Notes: generated from the letters alone by a model not told the origin. A stretch of 64,000 bases of DNA from Hymenopus coronatus (GCA_030762935.1 CM060895.1:39547001-39611000), one strand, 5' to 3'. Shown: positions 43,229 through 54,499, counted from the stretch's first letter. Made by a program: numbers and translations.

Positions 43229-43677
43229 TGCTCCTAAATCATTTCTTACCAAATGATAGGTTGATTTTTTCTGACAGCAAGCTTCGCTAAAAGCAGCTGC
43301 AAGTTATCAAAAAACATTTAATATAATGTTGGTGCGTGGAGTGTCTCACCGATACTGAAATAAAATTAATTATACTGTAAACGTCGGGTGCAATCAGTTA
43401 TTTACTGCACCAATTTTAGCTGCCCATAGCCGTAATTATACATGTTGGTGAGCCTTATGAATAGGATAGAAAACGCAGGTATAACATGTACGCATAGCTT
43501 AGCTGCACGTACCTATTATTAGTGTAGAAATCTCTTAAACGCAAATATAAATATGCGCATTGGATAAATGATGTAATTGTGCAGTTGGATGGAGAGCAAC
43601 TTGAATCTTCCGTATTCCAGAAAACATTTTTGATATCGCTAGCCAAAGTTCACACCAGACGAAACACATTAAAATTG
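43229..43677. other. Unassigned AT-rich DNA
   Basis: No supported feature. Confidence 0.4.
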
Positions 43678-43810
43678 TTAGCATGGCTTCCTTCGGAAGG
43701 AAAGTAAAGCCGTTGATCCCGTGTCGTAGATTTACGGCATGTAAAAGAATCTCAAGCCTGATAAAAGATCCCTCTGGGCAAAATTAAGCGGTCTTTCACA
43801 CCCAGCATAA
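43678..43810 (+). mobile_element. SINE-1 copy, first part, interrupted by SINE-6
   Basis: GGCTTCCTTCGGAAGGAAAG, CCGTGTCGTAGATTTACGGC, AAGCGGTCTTTCACACCCAG. The tRNA-like head is missing except for GTTAGCATGG. It breaks at the duplicated CCCAGCATAA (43801-43810). Confidence 0.88.
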
Positions 43811-44061
43811 TTTTTTTTTTTTTGGTAGTGTTTAACGCCCGCTTTAACTACTTATGGCACCGCAGGCGGTGACACTGATGATACGTGAATGAAGAGGGAG
43901 CACCAGTGGAATGCGATGGCGGGGGAAACCGGAGAACCCGGAGAAAACCCGCCCCAGCGCCGCTTTGTCCACCACAAATCTCACATGCGGTCGCTTGGGA
44001 TCGAACCCGGGCCGTCTAGGTGAGAGGCGAGTGGTCTAACCACTCGGCCACGGCGCGGCCT
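43811..44061 (-). mobile_element. SINE-6 inserted in SINE-1
   Basis: Minus strand: head GGCCGCGCCGTGGCCGAGTG, of Leu/Ser tRNA type (44036-44059); B box CCGGGTTCGATCCC near 44000-44013. The body has GGGTTTTCTCCGGGTTCTCC, with poly(A), seen here as T, at 43811-43823. Perfect 10-bp target duplication CCCAGCATAA at 43801-43810 and 44062-44071. A 3' scrap of the same family is at 46168. Confidence 0.93.
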
Positions 44062-44125
44062 CCCAGCATAAAATGGGACGCTTAGAACCACAGCAGTTAT
44101 AGAGCGTCGATAAATAAAACTCCAT
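44062..44125 (+). mobile_element. SINE-1 copy, second part
   Basis: Starts with the second CCCAGCATAA, then AAATGGGACGCTTAGAACCA, the SINE-1 3' end. Confidence 0.88.
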
Positions 44126-44804
44126 TTCCATTTTGAAAGTTAACTTTTCACAGAAAAGAAAGTCTCAACTTTTGCTTTCCATATCAAGAGTGCACTTATT
44201 ATATGTAATTTGTTACCGTGTTCACAATGGATTAGCTGTTCAAAAATGACACAAAGTTCTTTGTAACAAAGAAGCAAATCAGAATTAATATAGCTTGTTT
44301 TAGATGAATTTAGTTAAATAAATGCCCCCATTACATTATTTAAATAAAGTATAGGTGCTTGAACTTAGTAACCAGCCTTAAAGGCTCAAACAAATTATCT
44401 AAAGCTTTTATTGTTATATCATTAGTTTTTTTGTTTTGTTTTTTGTTTGTGTTTTTGTGGGTTGTTTTGTTTTTTGTTGTTGTTTTTTTTTGTTTTTTTT
44501 TTGTTTTGTTTTTTTTTTCATTAGAGAGGCCAATTTTTAGTCACACGATGGTAAAATGTTGCTCTCAGCCAGCTAATTCGGGATAAAACAAGATAAGCTA
44601 CACGATTTTCTTTAGATTGATATTCCAATATTAGTTCTGTTACCAACCTGCAATTTTCAAAACAAAACTTTTTCTTACTTAGTAGCTTCTACATTCTTTT
44701 TGTTGAAATTCCAAACATTGTTTCACGTCTAGCTTCATGATATCAAGAGCAAACTTAACGTATCATTTTTGTAATTTGCTCATTTTTCAATGCAAAATAA
44801 AAAA
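44126..44804. other. Unassigned AT-rich DNA with a T/G low-complexity run
   Basis: 44425-44520 is almost only T and G. Its open frame is a low-complexity artefact. Confidence 0.45.
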
Positions 44805-45706
44805 TCTGATGTGTACCATTCACATGACTTTCTCTATATCCCTTCAACAAATTATTCTTGAAAAGCTTATACTTCTATTAACTTCATGCTAATCAGTAAA
44901 ACATTAGCAGAAATAGCCATATTACTTGCTTCCTTGTAAGTAGAGGTGAAATAAGGGAGTACCATAGGTTAAAGTGATAAAAGCTGGTTGCTATGACACT
45001 GAAGTTCCTTTGTTTGTATGGACACAGTTGACAAATTCCTGTATGAGAAATGTATAAGTTTTTCATAGCAGAAACCAAAAATACGGCATGTCACAAAAAC
45101 GACGAACTCCACGAAAAAAATGTATATAACATAAATTGTGCGTTTTAATGTGCTCTACATTTTTTGTGTAGTAAGTTTTTGTCATCTCTTACGGTTTAGC
45201 AGTTATTCAAAATTTAGTAAAATTCATCCAGAATAAGCATGTCTTCAGAGGCTATTCCCAGAAAATTCAAGATATACATTTTATTTGTCAGGTAAATATG
45301 TTTAATATACGAAATTTAAATCAAAATCCTTTGAGCCATTCTTGAGAAAATCAAAATTTTCGAAAAAAGTTCCATGTAAAGGGAAGTTGGGGTTGGGGGG
45401 ATTTTTCTCAAAATCTTCGTGTCGCATCACTGGAAGATACTAAACTTAAATACCAAGTTATCGTGTTCACAGACACACGGACACACACACACACACGGAC
45501 CTTTTTCCGAAAATGCTTTTTTTTAGATATAGGGAACCCTAAAACATATATTTCCGGTGAAATCTCGGTATCGAATTTTTTGGTGGAGTGCAATACATTC
45601 TCTATACACTATGTACATAGTGCGTATAGAGAAAGTAAAATCGAATTTTTTGGTGGAGTGCAATACATTCTCTATACACTATGTACATAGTGCGTATAGA
45701 GAAAGT
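44805..45706 (+). mobile_element. Rep1 copy (sense) with duplicated 3' end
   Basis: TCTGATGTGTACCATTCACA to TAGAGAAAGT. Short (CA)n at 45483-45499. The last 70 bases occur twice in tandem without a mismatch (45571-45640 and 45641-45710). Confidence 0.93.
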
Positions 45707-45710
45707 AAAA
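45571..45710. repeat. Perfect 70-bp tandem duplication of the Rep1 3' end
   Basis: Each unit starts TCGAATTTTTTGGTGGAGTG and ends GTATAGAGAAAGTAAAA, so it includes the 3' stem-loop and the terminus plus AAAA. Confidence 0.97.
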
Positions 45711-46167
45711 ACAGACATTTCTAATTTACTAAAATATCTCGAAAATATGATACATTCTCAAACATTCGTGAAAGAACTAATCCTTTACATAACTTCAACA
45801 TTATGTCAAATGCATACAAAACATTCTGTTTTTGTAACTCCACAACTTTCTCCTGTATCGTTAAAAACAGAAAATGTTGCCGCTGATGATGAGCAAAATA
45901 TCCTCCTCACTCGCTAGATAGATGTGAAACAAACCTGATTACCGAGCTAGACGGGACAATCTACAACGGGATTCTTTAGAATTCTGGTTCGTATGTAGGC
46001 GATGCAAAAAAAGAGGATGCAACTGCTTCTATCAGCCACTGAAGTAGAGTAGCAAGTTCACTTCCTCTGGATTAAAGGTCATGTAGGTATAAATTACTGC
46101 GGGGTTGTCCATCACCTGGCTAAACATAGCGTCCATGAGGGTACATTCCAAGAAATCAGACTCCCAT
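45711..46167. other. Unassigned intergenic DNA
   Basis: A frame of about 78 codons (45681-45917) begins inside Rep1 and has no likeness. Confidence 0.4.
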
Positions 46168-46240
46168 ACAGAGACTTTTTTTTTTTTTGGTGACACTGGC
46201 GGTGACACTGATGATACATGAATGATGATGGAGCACCGCA
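46168..46240 (-). mobile_element. SINE-6 3'-end scrap, antisense
   Basis: T-run then CGGTGACACTGATGATACAT and GATGGAGCACC, matching 43860-43905 of the full SINE-6. Confidence 0.7.
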
Positions 46241-46395
46241 GCACATTTCACCATATTAATCCGCATGCAACTTGGATGTATTGCTGAAATGATGAGGATT
46301 AAGAAATTGAGGATAGCGGTGTAGAACCATGGCATCTTGGGAACCTGGCGTAATGATTTCCTTTTGGTGATCTAGAAAGAATCCAGGCATTCCTA

Positions 46396-46655
46396 GTCGC
46401 CTTCCGTGGTGTAATAGTTACCATGCTAACTTCATATATCCAAGGACGCGGGTTCAAACCCGGCGGAGGACGATGGATATTTTCGGGCCTACTTCGGAAG
46501 GGAAGTAAAGCCGTTGGTCCCGTGTCGTAGGTTTACGGCACGAAAAGGAACCTCAAGCCTAATAGAGAGGCCTCTAAGGAAAATTAAGTGGTCTTTCACT
46601 CCCAATTTAGAATGGGACGCTGAGAACCACAGCAGTTAAAAAAAATCCATAAATA
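46396..46655 (+). mobile_element. SINE-1, best full-length copy
   Basis: Head TCCGTGGTGTAATAGTTACC (A box), B box GGGTTCAAACCCGG at 46449-46462. Body ACTTCGGAAGGGAAGTAAAG, CCCGTGTCGTAGGTTTACGG. 3' end AATGGGACGCTGAGAACCAC and an A-rich tail. The first 75 bases fold approximately like a tRNA but with mismatched stems, so it is not a functional tRNA gene. Confidence 0.9.
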
Positions 46656-47309
46656 ACCAACATCCAGGGGAAAGCGTCACCTGAATCATATTCCGTTTCG
46701 TTAATTCCCAACAGTTTCCCTGTTCCGCAGTCTTCATCGCCTTTTCATCCCATTTTATTGTCAGCATCAGTACTCTATTACAGTCTTGTCAAAAACCAGT
46801 GTACAGTATTTTCAGTATGATAAACCTGTCCCATTCCTCTGCCAAGGAGGATAAGTTTGGGATTATGAGGTGTGCGGCTGGAAACTAACCCCCTCAGTTG
46901 CCATGTCCCTTAACAGGTGTTGTAACTCACCGATTGGGGCACTACTAGTTTGTACTAACACGAAACAGAACTGCCTCTGAGTCTCCAGGAAACAGATTTT
47001 AATACGCTGCTTCTCGCCTCTAGTGGTTATTGTCCAGTGGCAGGGGGCAGTGGCCCCGTTAACAAACCAATTCAAGGGACAGGACAATAATAACTAAAAC
47101 AATATAGAGAGGAGATAGTACAATAAACTCTTAGGTTTCAGTGCCAGAGTATAAATGCAACCCTACTCCATCACAACGACTGTCAGTTCAAGCTATAGGT
47201 TAAATATATCCTTGGAATGTATAGCGTGACGTTACTGGAATTTCGAAGTGAAATTGTTCTCTTTTTATTTATAAATCATTGAAATAGTCAGACTATAGAA
47301 TAAAAAAAA
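46656..47309. other. Unassigned intergenic DNA
   Basis: 46840-47090 is less AT-rich, with an unrecognised 74-codon minus-strand frame. Nothing else. Confidence 0.4.
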
Positions 47310-48163
47310 TCTGATGTGTTCCATTCACATGAATTTCTTTACATCTCTGCAAAAAAATGTATTGTTAAAAAGCATAGGCTTCTATTTACTTCACGTTAAT
47401 CGAGAAAAAAAATATTCTTATTACTTGCTTCCTTGTAAGTAAAAGGGAAATAAGGGAGTACAATAGGTTAAAGTGATAGTCAAAAACTGGTTGCTATGTG
47501 ACTGAAGTTCCTTTGTTTGTGTGGACAGGAGTTGACAAATTCCTGTATGAGAAAATTATAAGTTTTCAAAGCTGAAACGAAAAGCCAGGAATATCTTAAA
47601 AACGATCAACTCCACGCAAAAAATGTATATGACATAAATTGTGTGTTTTAGTGTGCTCTACGTTTTCTGTAGAGTAAGTTTTTTCCCCATCTCTTACGGT
47701 TTAGCAGTTATGCACAATTCCGTAAAATGCATCAAGAATAAAGTACTCTTCAAAGGCTATTCCCAGAAAATTCAAGATATACATTATATTTGTCAGGTAA
47801 ATATCTTTAATATAAGACATTTTAATCAAAATCGTTAGAGCCATGTTTAAGAAAATCAAAATTTTCGAAATTTTTTCCATGTGAATTTTTTTCGTTTTTG
47901 AGCTATACTGCCCACAGACACCGGAAATATATGTTTTGAGACTCCCTGAATCCGAAAAAGCATTTTTAGAAAAAGGGCCGTGTGTGTCTGTGGGCAGTAT
48001 AGCTCAAAAACGAATACACGGACATTTTTCTAAAAATATTTTTTTTGTATTCAGGGGGACCAAAAGCATGTATTTCCAGTGAAATCTCGGTATCGAATTT
48101 TTGGATGCATTACAATACCTTTTCTATCCCTATGTACATTGTACATATAGGACTAGAGAAAGT
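47310..48163 (+). mobile_element. Rep1 copy (sense) with internal inverted duplication
   Basis: TCTGATGTGTTCCATTCACA to TAGAGAAAGT. The part around the T5 tract is rearranged. An inverted copy of the GGACC-CATTTTT block and a 31-bp perfect inverted repeat replace the microsatellite. Confidence 0.9.
47891..48014. repeat. 31-bp perfect inverted repeat, 62-base loop
   Basis: Arms 47891-47921 (starts TTCGTTTTTGAGCTATACTG) and 47984-48014 are exact reverse complements. Confidence 0.95.
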
Positions 48164-49333
48164 AAAAATTCAATATTCGTGCTCTCCGGAGTCAACCTGA
48201 AACATGAAAGAGTGAAACGGAACGAGAGCAAATGACATAATCAAAGAAATAGTAACCTAACGACTCAGGTGTGCTTCATAACATCTTGCATTAATCCGTG
48301 GGTTTTTCCATTTAGGACGGTGTCAATTTTACATACCGACGCCCTTGTTCTCGCAAATACGGAGATGCACACGCCGCTTACGCGCGTCAACCCCAAAAGG
48401 GGAAGAGTACCGAAATTTCGGTGGGGGCGACAGTTTCTGGCTAATGTCTACTTATATCTCCAGGTAAGTAGTCGGAGTACAGTAAGGCGTCTCACAACCT
48501 CGCCTAGCATCAAGGAACAATTGACCCGCCGAGTCCAACCCAATCCAAACAGCTCCCTTGCTGTAGGGGCTCAGAAAGTTCGCCCCAGCGTATTTTTAAT
48601 AACTTCGGAAGCTGCTAGCATTCGCACCAAAGCAGTTGAACAGGTCGAAACCTTCACCATAGGGAGAAAAGAAATCTATTTTCTCCTTACCAACTAGGAA
48701 AAACCACAAAAACACTTGGTTAAAGTGGGCGGCCACCGAGAATCACACTCAAGACCTACCTCCCTGCCGCATACGTTGCCGCGGAGCTATCTCGATAGAT
48801 AACATTTTCTGTAAATAGTCTACGAAATCCTTTAGTTCAGCCTAGAATTTAAGAAATCATACCTTTTAAAGGACTCCCAAGAAATATTATTTTAAATTTA
48901 GCATTTATATTTTAAATATTTTGCGTTGCAAGAAGCAATATGCTACACAACATTTTCAACCATACCTGCACATACGTTAACATGTTCTGATTATCAAAAA
49001 GAGGAAAAGAGAACTCTGGTGGGCCACCCCCCCCCCCTAGATTTGGGATGGAGATGAGTTTGGAATAAGTCAAACAGAGAGTTTGGTTATTTTAGCTGAT
49101 ATTGCAGGAAATCCTGCTTATGGAGCTGTGTGATGCGCTACGTTTTATATACCAACTTCAGTCTCAAGCCTGTAATCTCTCTCTTGCGATGGAAGCTTCT
49201 GGTATCAGCACCGCAAGTCTTGACTTAATTAACTTCTACGCCAATTTGTCCTCCATAACACATTGGTAACTCTGCAACGTGATTATTACACAGAATGCCA
49301 CCAAAGCAATGCGTCTAAAAAATGAAACAAAAT
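48164..49333. other. Unassigned DNA, with a less AT-rich block
   Basis: 48280-48800 carries a 142-codon frame (48269-48697) without recognisable domain. At 48725-48800 there is a weakly tRNA-like antisense stretch (CCGCGGAGCTATCTCGATAG end) that may be a diverged SINE head. The rest has nothing supportable. Confidence 0.35.
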
Positions 49334-49928
49334 TATGATGCGTTGCATTCACATGACTTTCTCTACTTATTCCTCAACAAACAAAAGCTTATTTTTCTAT
49401 CTACTTCACGTGCATCGATATAAACATTTTCAGAAATAACTTTATTACTATATTTATATTCAGGTCTCTTTGCCTGATTAAGAGAAAGAAATATGATTAA
49501 AGAATTTCCATTTAAGACAGTTAACTCCACAAAAACAAAAATGTATCTGACATGAACTGTGTGTTATAACCAGATCTACAGTTTTTTTTGTAGTAATATT
49601 TTCTCTGTGTCTTATAGTTTACCAGTTTTCAAAAGTCGTCCAGAATGAACAGAACTTCAGAGGCAATTCCTAGAAAATTTAGATATGCATTTCATTAAGC
49701 ATAAAACTATCTTAAGCATGTGATATTTTATTCAAAATCGTTAGAGCCAGTTTTAAGAAAATCACAATTTTCCGAATGTTTCGTGTAAAGGGTAGTTTGG
49801 GACAGAGGTACTTTCTCGATGCTTGGAAAAAGTTGCTTATGCATATTAAGTTTGGTATTTCAGACTTTTCATTTTTGATCTATGCTGTTTACAGACACAT
49901 ACGGACACGCAAGACTTTTTTCTACAAA
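49334..49928 (+). mobile_element. Rep1 tandem unit 1 (3' truncated)
   Basis: TATGATGCGTTGCATTCACA. An internal deletion removes the CTTGTAAGTAGAAGG block. It stops at GACTTTTTTCTACAAA, where unit 2 begins. Confidence 0.87.
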
Positions 49929-50805
49929 TCTGATGTGTTCCTTTCACATGACTTTCTCTACATCTCAGTAACAAATTAGTGTTAAACAGCGTATTCGGCT
50001 AAGTACTTTATAATATTCGAGACAAGCATTAGCAGAAATTGTCTTAATTACTTGCTTCCTTGTAAGTAGAAGGAACATAAGGGAATACACTAGGCTAAGG
50101 CGATAGTCAAATCTTTTAAAAGCTAACCGGTTGCCAAGTGGTTGAAATCCGTTTCTATGCATGGCCAGTAGTTTACAAATTTCCATATGAGAAAACTTGA
50201 AGTATTTTAAACCTGAAACCAATAACCAGGGAAATCTCAGAAATAGTCACCTCCGCAAAAAAAAATGCATATGAGAAAAATTGAGTGTTTTAACGAGATC
50301 TCCATGCTTTGTGTGGTAAGTTTTTGTCCATCTGTTGTGGTTTACAAGTTGTGCAAAATTCATTAAAATTCATCCAGAAATAAAGAGGTCTTTAGAGGCT
50401 TTTCCCAAAACGTTCAAGATATACGTTTTATTTGTCATGAAAATATCTTTAATATACGGTGTTTCCAATTTTGAGAAAATCAGAATTTTCGATTTTTTTT
50501 CCGTATAAGGAGTAATTTGGGGTGGGGTATTTTTCTCGAAATTGTGTTGCATCCCTGGAAGATACTAAACTTAAATACGAAGTTTGGTATTTTACGGACT
50601 TTTAGTTTTGAGTTATCGTGTTCACATACACTCGGACACACACGCACACGCAAGCACACACACATGTGCGCGGATCTTTTTCTAACAATGTCTTTTGGGA
50701 TACAGGGGGGCCGAAAATTTTTATTTCGGTGAAATGTGGGTATCAAATTTTGGTTGGAATGCACTACCTTCTATACATTGTGTACATAGTACGTGTAGCG
50801 AAAGT
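49929..50805 (+). mobile_element. Rep1 tandem unit 2
   Basis: TCTGATGTGTTCCTTTCACA to TGTAGCGAAAGT. Microsatellite degenerate (CACACGCACACGCAAGCACA near 50638). Confidence 0.9.
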
Positions 50806-50810
50806 AAATA

Positions 50811-51631
50811 TCTAATGTATTGCATTAAGCCGAGGTTCTCTGCCTGTTTTGCAATCTAAGTATTCTTACAAAATATTATTATTTTATTTTATCATACCAA
50901 TCGAGATAAACTTAAGCAGAAATGATCTTATTAATGCTTTCTTGTAAGTAGAAGGAAAATAAGGGAGTACACTAGGCTAAAGAGATAGCAAACAGCTTTT
51001 AAACATTTGACTAATTGAATGAAATTCGGTTCTTTTTCCATGGCAAAGAGTATAACAAAAGAAGTAGGAATGACAAATGTCCATTTGAGAAAATAAGTGT
51101 TTTAAAACTGAAACCAATAACAAGAGGGATGTCTCGGAAAAAAAAAAGTAATTAAAAAAAAAACGAATATGATATAAATGTGTTTTAACGAGATCTAAAT
51201 GTCTGTTCTGTAAGTTTTTGTCTAGTTCTTGCAGTTTACTAGTTACACAAAATTCATCCGGAATGAAGAGGTCTTCACCAGCTACTTCCAGAAAATTCCA
51301 GATATACATTTCATTTGTCATGAGAATACTTTAAACATACGGTATTTTAATCAGAAATCTCAAAGCTATTTTTGAGAAATTCAAAATTTTCGAACATTTT
51401 TCCACGTAAACAATATTTTGGGCTGGGTAAACTTTTTTGAAAGACTTCCTGTCGTATTCTTGTAAGATATTGGTCTTAATATAAAATTCGGTACCTACTT
51501 TAAAATACATTCTTTATTTTTATTCAAGAGATCTCAAAAGATGATTTCCCTATCAAGTCGCAGTATCGAATTTTGAGTGGAATACAATACCTCTCTATCT
51601 ATGTACATTTTACATGCACGCTAGAGAAAGT
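50811..51631 (+). mobile_element. Rep1 tandem unit 3
   Basis: TCTAATGTATTGCATTAAGC to TAGAGAAAGT, following unit 2 after AAATA. No microsatellite. Confidence 0.88.
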
Positions 51632-51641
51632 AAAATAAATA

Positions 51642-52489
51642 TCTGATGTGTTCCATTCCCATGACTTTCTCTACCTGTTCTGCAAACAAACTGTTTTACA
51701 AAAGACTATTCTTTTATATATGTACATCAATCTAATCAAGATAAACATTAGCAGAAATTGCCTTATTACCTGATTCCTTATAAGCAAGGTAAATAAGAGA
51801 ATACACTAGGCCAAAGCGATAGTCCAATATTTAAAAACTTGTCGATATGTGAACAATTAAGTACGGTTCGGTTTGCATTACCAGTAAAACAAAAGTGAAT
51901 TGAAACGAAAAGTGACTCAGTTTAAGAAAAGTTAGGTAGTTTAAATTTGAAACCAATAAGAAGGAATATATTGTAAATGTTCAACTCTATAACAAGAGTA
52001 TATTGTGTGTTTTAACGAGATCTACATTTTTTGGTGTTTTAAGTTTTTGTCTATTTCTTACTGTTTACTAGCTATTCAAATTAAGCAAAAGTCTCCAGAA
52101 GCTATTCTCAGAAAATTCAATACGAAAATTTTATTTATAGTGTAAATATCTTTAATATACGGTATTTAAATCAAAATCGTTCAAGTCATTTTTGAAAAAA
52201 AAATTTCAAAAAGGTTACATGTACAATGTAATTTGGGGTGGGCGGTATGTTCTTAAAAAACTTCGTGGCGCATCCTTTGAACAGACTAATCTTAAATATC
52301 AAATGTTGCATTTAACGGTATTTTAGTTCTTGAACTATGCGGTCCACAGATTCACAAACGGACCTTTTTCTATTTTTTTTTTTTTTTTTTTACTCGGGGA
52401 ACTTCTAAATATATTTTAGCAAAATATCGACATCGAATTTTGGGTGGAATACAATAGGTACCTTCTCTATATACTAATGTAGAGAAAGT
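51642..52489 (+). mobile_element. Rep1 tandem unit 4
   Basis: TCTGATGTGTTCCATTCCCA to TAGAGAAAGT, following unit 3 after AAAATAAATA. T-run at 52374-52390. Confidence 0.9.
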
Positions 52490-52534
52490 AACAAATTATT
52501 TACATTCAATGTTATTAGTTTAAAAATTGGGAAG

Positions 52535-52639
52535 ATTAATAAAAGGGTTAAATTTACACACACTTTACTTACTTATTGGGTAGGACAATGTTACCCAATA
52601 AATAAGTGAAGTGGGTGTAAATTTAACCCTTTTATTAAT
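52535..52639. repeat. MITE-like hairpin, 48-bp arms
   Basis: Arms 52535-52582 and 52592-52639 pair at 45 of 48 positions around a 9-base loop (GGACAATGT). Arms start ATTAATAAAAGGGTTAAATT. Similar short text, TTAAAAATTGGGAAGA and TTAAAATTGGGAAGA, lies on both sides (52520 and 52682). Confidence 0.9.
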
Positions 52640-52988
52640 TATATATGCCTTCACTGTAAGTAGCTTCATAATTTACATTACTTAAAATTGGGAAGAGATT
52701 GTTAAAATGTTTTACGGAATGTGAAACTTGGCGGATTCTAAAACAGGAAAGAAGAAGTAACTTTGGAAACCTTGTGCTACAGGAAACTGCTGAAAATTTT
52801 TTTGACTGATAACATTATCAATGAAGTAGTTTATATGAGAGAGACAGAGAGAGAGAATACAACGCCGCATATATATTAAGACGCCAGTATCTTGAAAATT
52901 ATAATCGAAGGAGTAACTGAATGCACCGGACAAATTAAGAACGACATGAACTGCAGGACGTATGAGGAACTAAAAAAAAAAAAAAAAA
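52640..52988. other. Unassigned AT-rich DNA
   Basis: Only a short (GA)n at 52837-52856 and an A-run before the next Rep1. Confidence 0.45.
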
Positions 52989-53707
52989 TCTGATGTGTTC
53001 CATTCACATGGCTTTCTCTACATCTTTGCAACAAATTATTGTTAAAAAGCTTATGCGTCTAATTATTTCACGTTTATCGGGGAAAAAAAATTGCAGAAAT
53101 AGTCTTATTACTTGTTTCCTTGTAAGTAGAAGCGAAATAAGGGAGTACCACAGGTTAAAGTGATAGTCAAAAGCTGGTTGCTATGTGACTGAAGTTTCTT
53201 TGTTTGTATGGGCAGGAGTTGACAAATTCCGTATGGGAAAAGTATAAGTTTTTAAAGGTGAAATCAAAAACAAGGAATAACTTAAAAACGATCAAATCCA
53301 CGAAAAAAATGTATATAACATAAATTGTGTGTTTTAAGTGCCCTACATTTTTTGTTTTGTAAGCTTTTGTCCATCTCTCACAGTTTAGCAGTTATGTAAA
53401 ATTCCGTAAAATTCATTCAGAATAAAGTAGTCTTCAGAGGATATTCCCAGAAAGTTCAAAATATACATTTTATTTGTCAGGTAAATATCTTTAATATACG
53501 ATATTTTAATCAAAATCGTTACAGCCATTTTTAAAAAAATCAAAATTTTCAAAAAAATGTCTATGTAAAGGCTAGTTTGGGGTGAGGGGATTTTTATCAA
53601 AAGCTTCGTGTCGCATCCCTGGAAGATACTAAACTTAAATACCAAGTTTGGTATTTTACCGACTTTTCGTTTTTGAGTTATCGTGATCACAGACACACGG
53701 ACACATA
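52989..53707 (+). mobile_element. Rep1 copy (sense, 3' truncated)
   Basis: TCTGATGTGTTCCATTCACA after A17. Keeps the perfect palindrome (AAATACCAAGTTTGGTATTT near 53637-53656). It ends at ACACACGGACACATA, at the microsatellite position. Confidence 0.9.
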
Positions 53708-53885
53708 TTATGTACACACATGCCGGATTAATTTCTGGGTACATTCTCATCTTCAAATTGGACCATACACATACTTTTAGGTGCCAATGTAATTTATATA
53801 TCTTCTGACAAATAGCGAGATGAAAGAATGATGAATAAATTGTTGTTTGTGATATTATTAAACAATAATACTCATTGTTTTATAT

Positions 53886-54094
53886 CGGACATATCGGACG
53901 ACAAATGAAATTGGTGAAATGATTCTCAAATGATCTCGGGGTCCATGGAGCTTTAAGTTACTCGACATTCGTCTTCTCAGGATAAGGGAAAACCACGAGA
54001 AAAAAAACTTATGTGGGTAACACTAAACGAGATTAGAACTTGCGACCTGTTGATGTGAGGCAGACACGCTACCACCACACCATTCCAGGCGGAC
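53886..54094 (-). mobile_element. SINE-3 copy, antisense
   Basis: GGACATATCGGACGACAAAT, TTACTCGACATTCGTCTTCT; head GCTACCACCACACCATTCCA (54069-54088). Confidence 0.87.
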
Positions 54095-54298
54095 AATACT
54101 CATATTGTGTAAATGTTTAAGCAAGAATCAAGTAACATTTTTTTAAAATGTATTTTCTTACAAAGAAGTAGGATAATTAAACATTCAACTTAGTCTATTA
54201 ATATATATATTACGACAGAGCTGAATTATGAAATATTAATTTTCCCAAAAGTTGATTCTTCGTGCCCAGAAATGTTGTAATAGTAAAAACAATAAAAA

Positions 54299-54499
54299 AT
54301 GAATATCTCAAGAACTGTACTAAACATATACATGACTGACTAACTATCCAACTCCTGTCCTACAAACGGCTTGTGTGAAAAAACAGCAAAAAAACAAAGA
54401 AATGAATATCTCAAGAACTACATTAAATATATATTTATAACTATCCAACTCCTGTCCTACACGCGGCTTGTGTGAAAAAATCAAAGTAAAAAACAAAAC
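54299..54499. repeat. Two-unit tandem repeat, period 103
   Basis: Units at 54299-54401 and 54402-54499 share ATGAATATCTCAAGAACT, CTATCCAACTCCTGTCCTAC and CGGCTTGTGTGAAAAAA. Confidence 0.85.

Noticed and set aside
44359..44586. 75-codon ORF with hydrophobic run
   Set aside because: Translation of a T/G low-complexity stretch, not a membrane protein.
46396..46475. tRNA gene
   Set aside because: The A and B boxes are SINE heads joined to repeated bodies; arms are mismatched and the same head recurs with the same body.
48269..48697. 142-codon ORF as a gene
   Set aside because: No domain, signal or partner exon recognised; kept only as a low-interest block.
49334..52489. CRISPR-like or satellite array
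   Set aside because: Units of about 0.8-0.9 kb are diverged dispersed-repeat copies; there are no short regular repeats with spacers.
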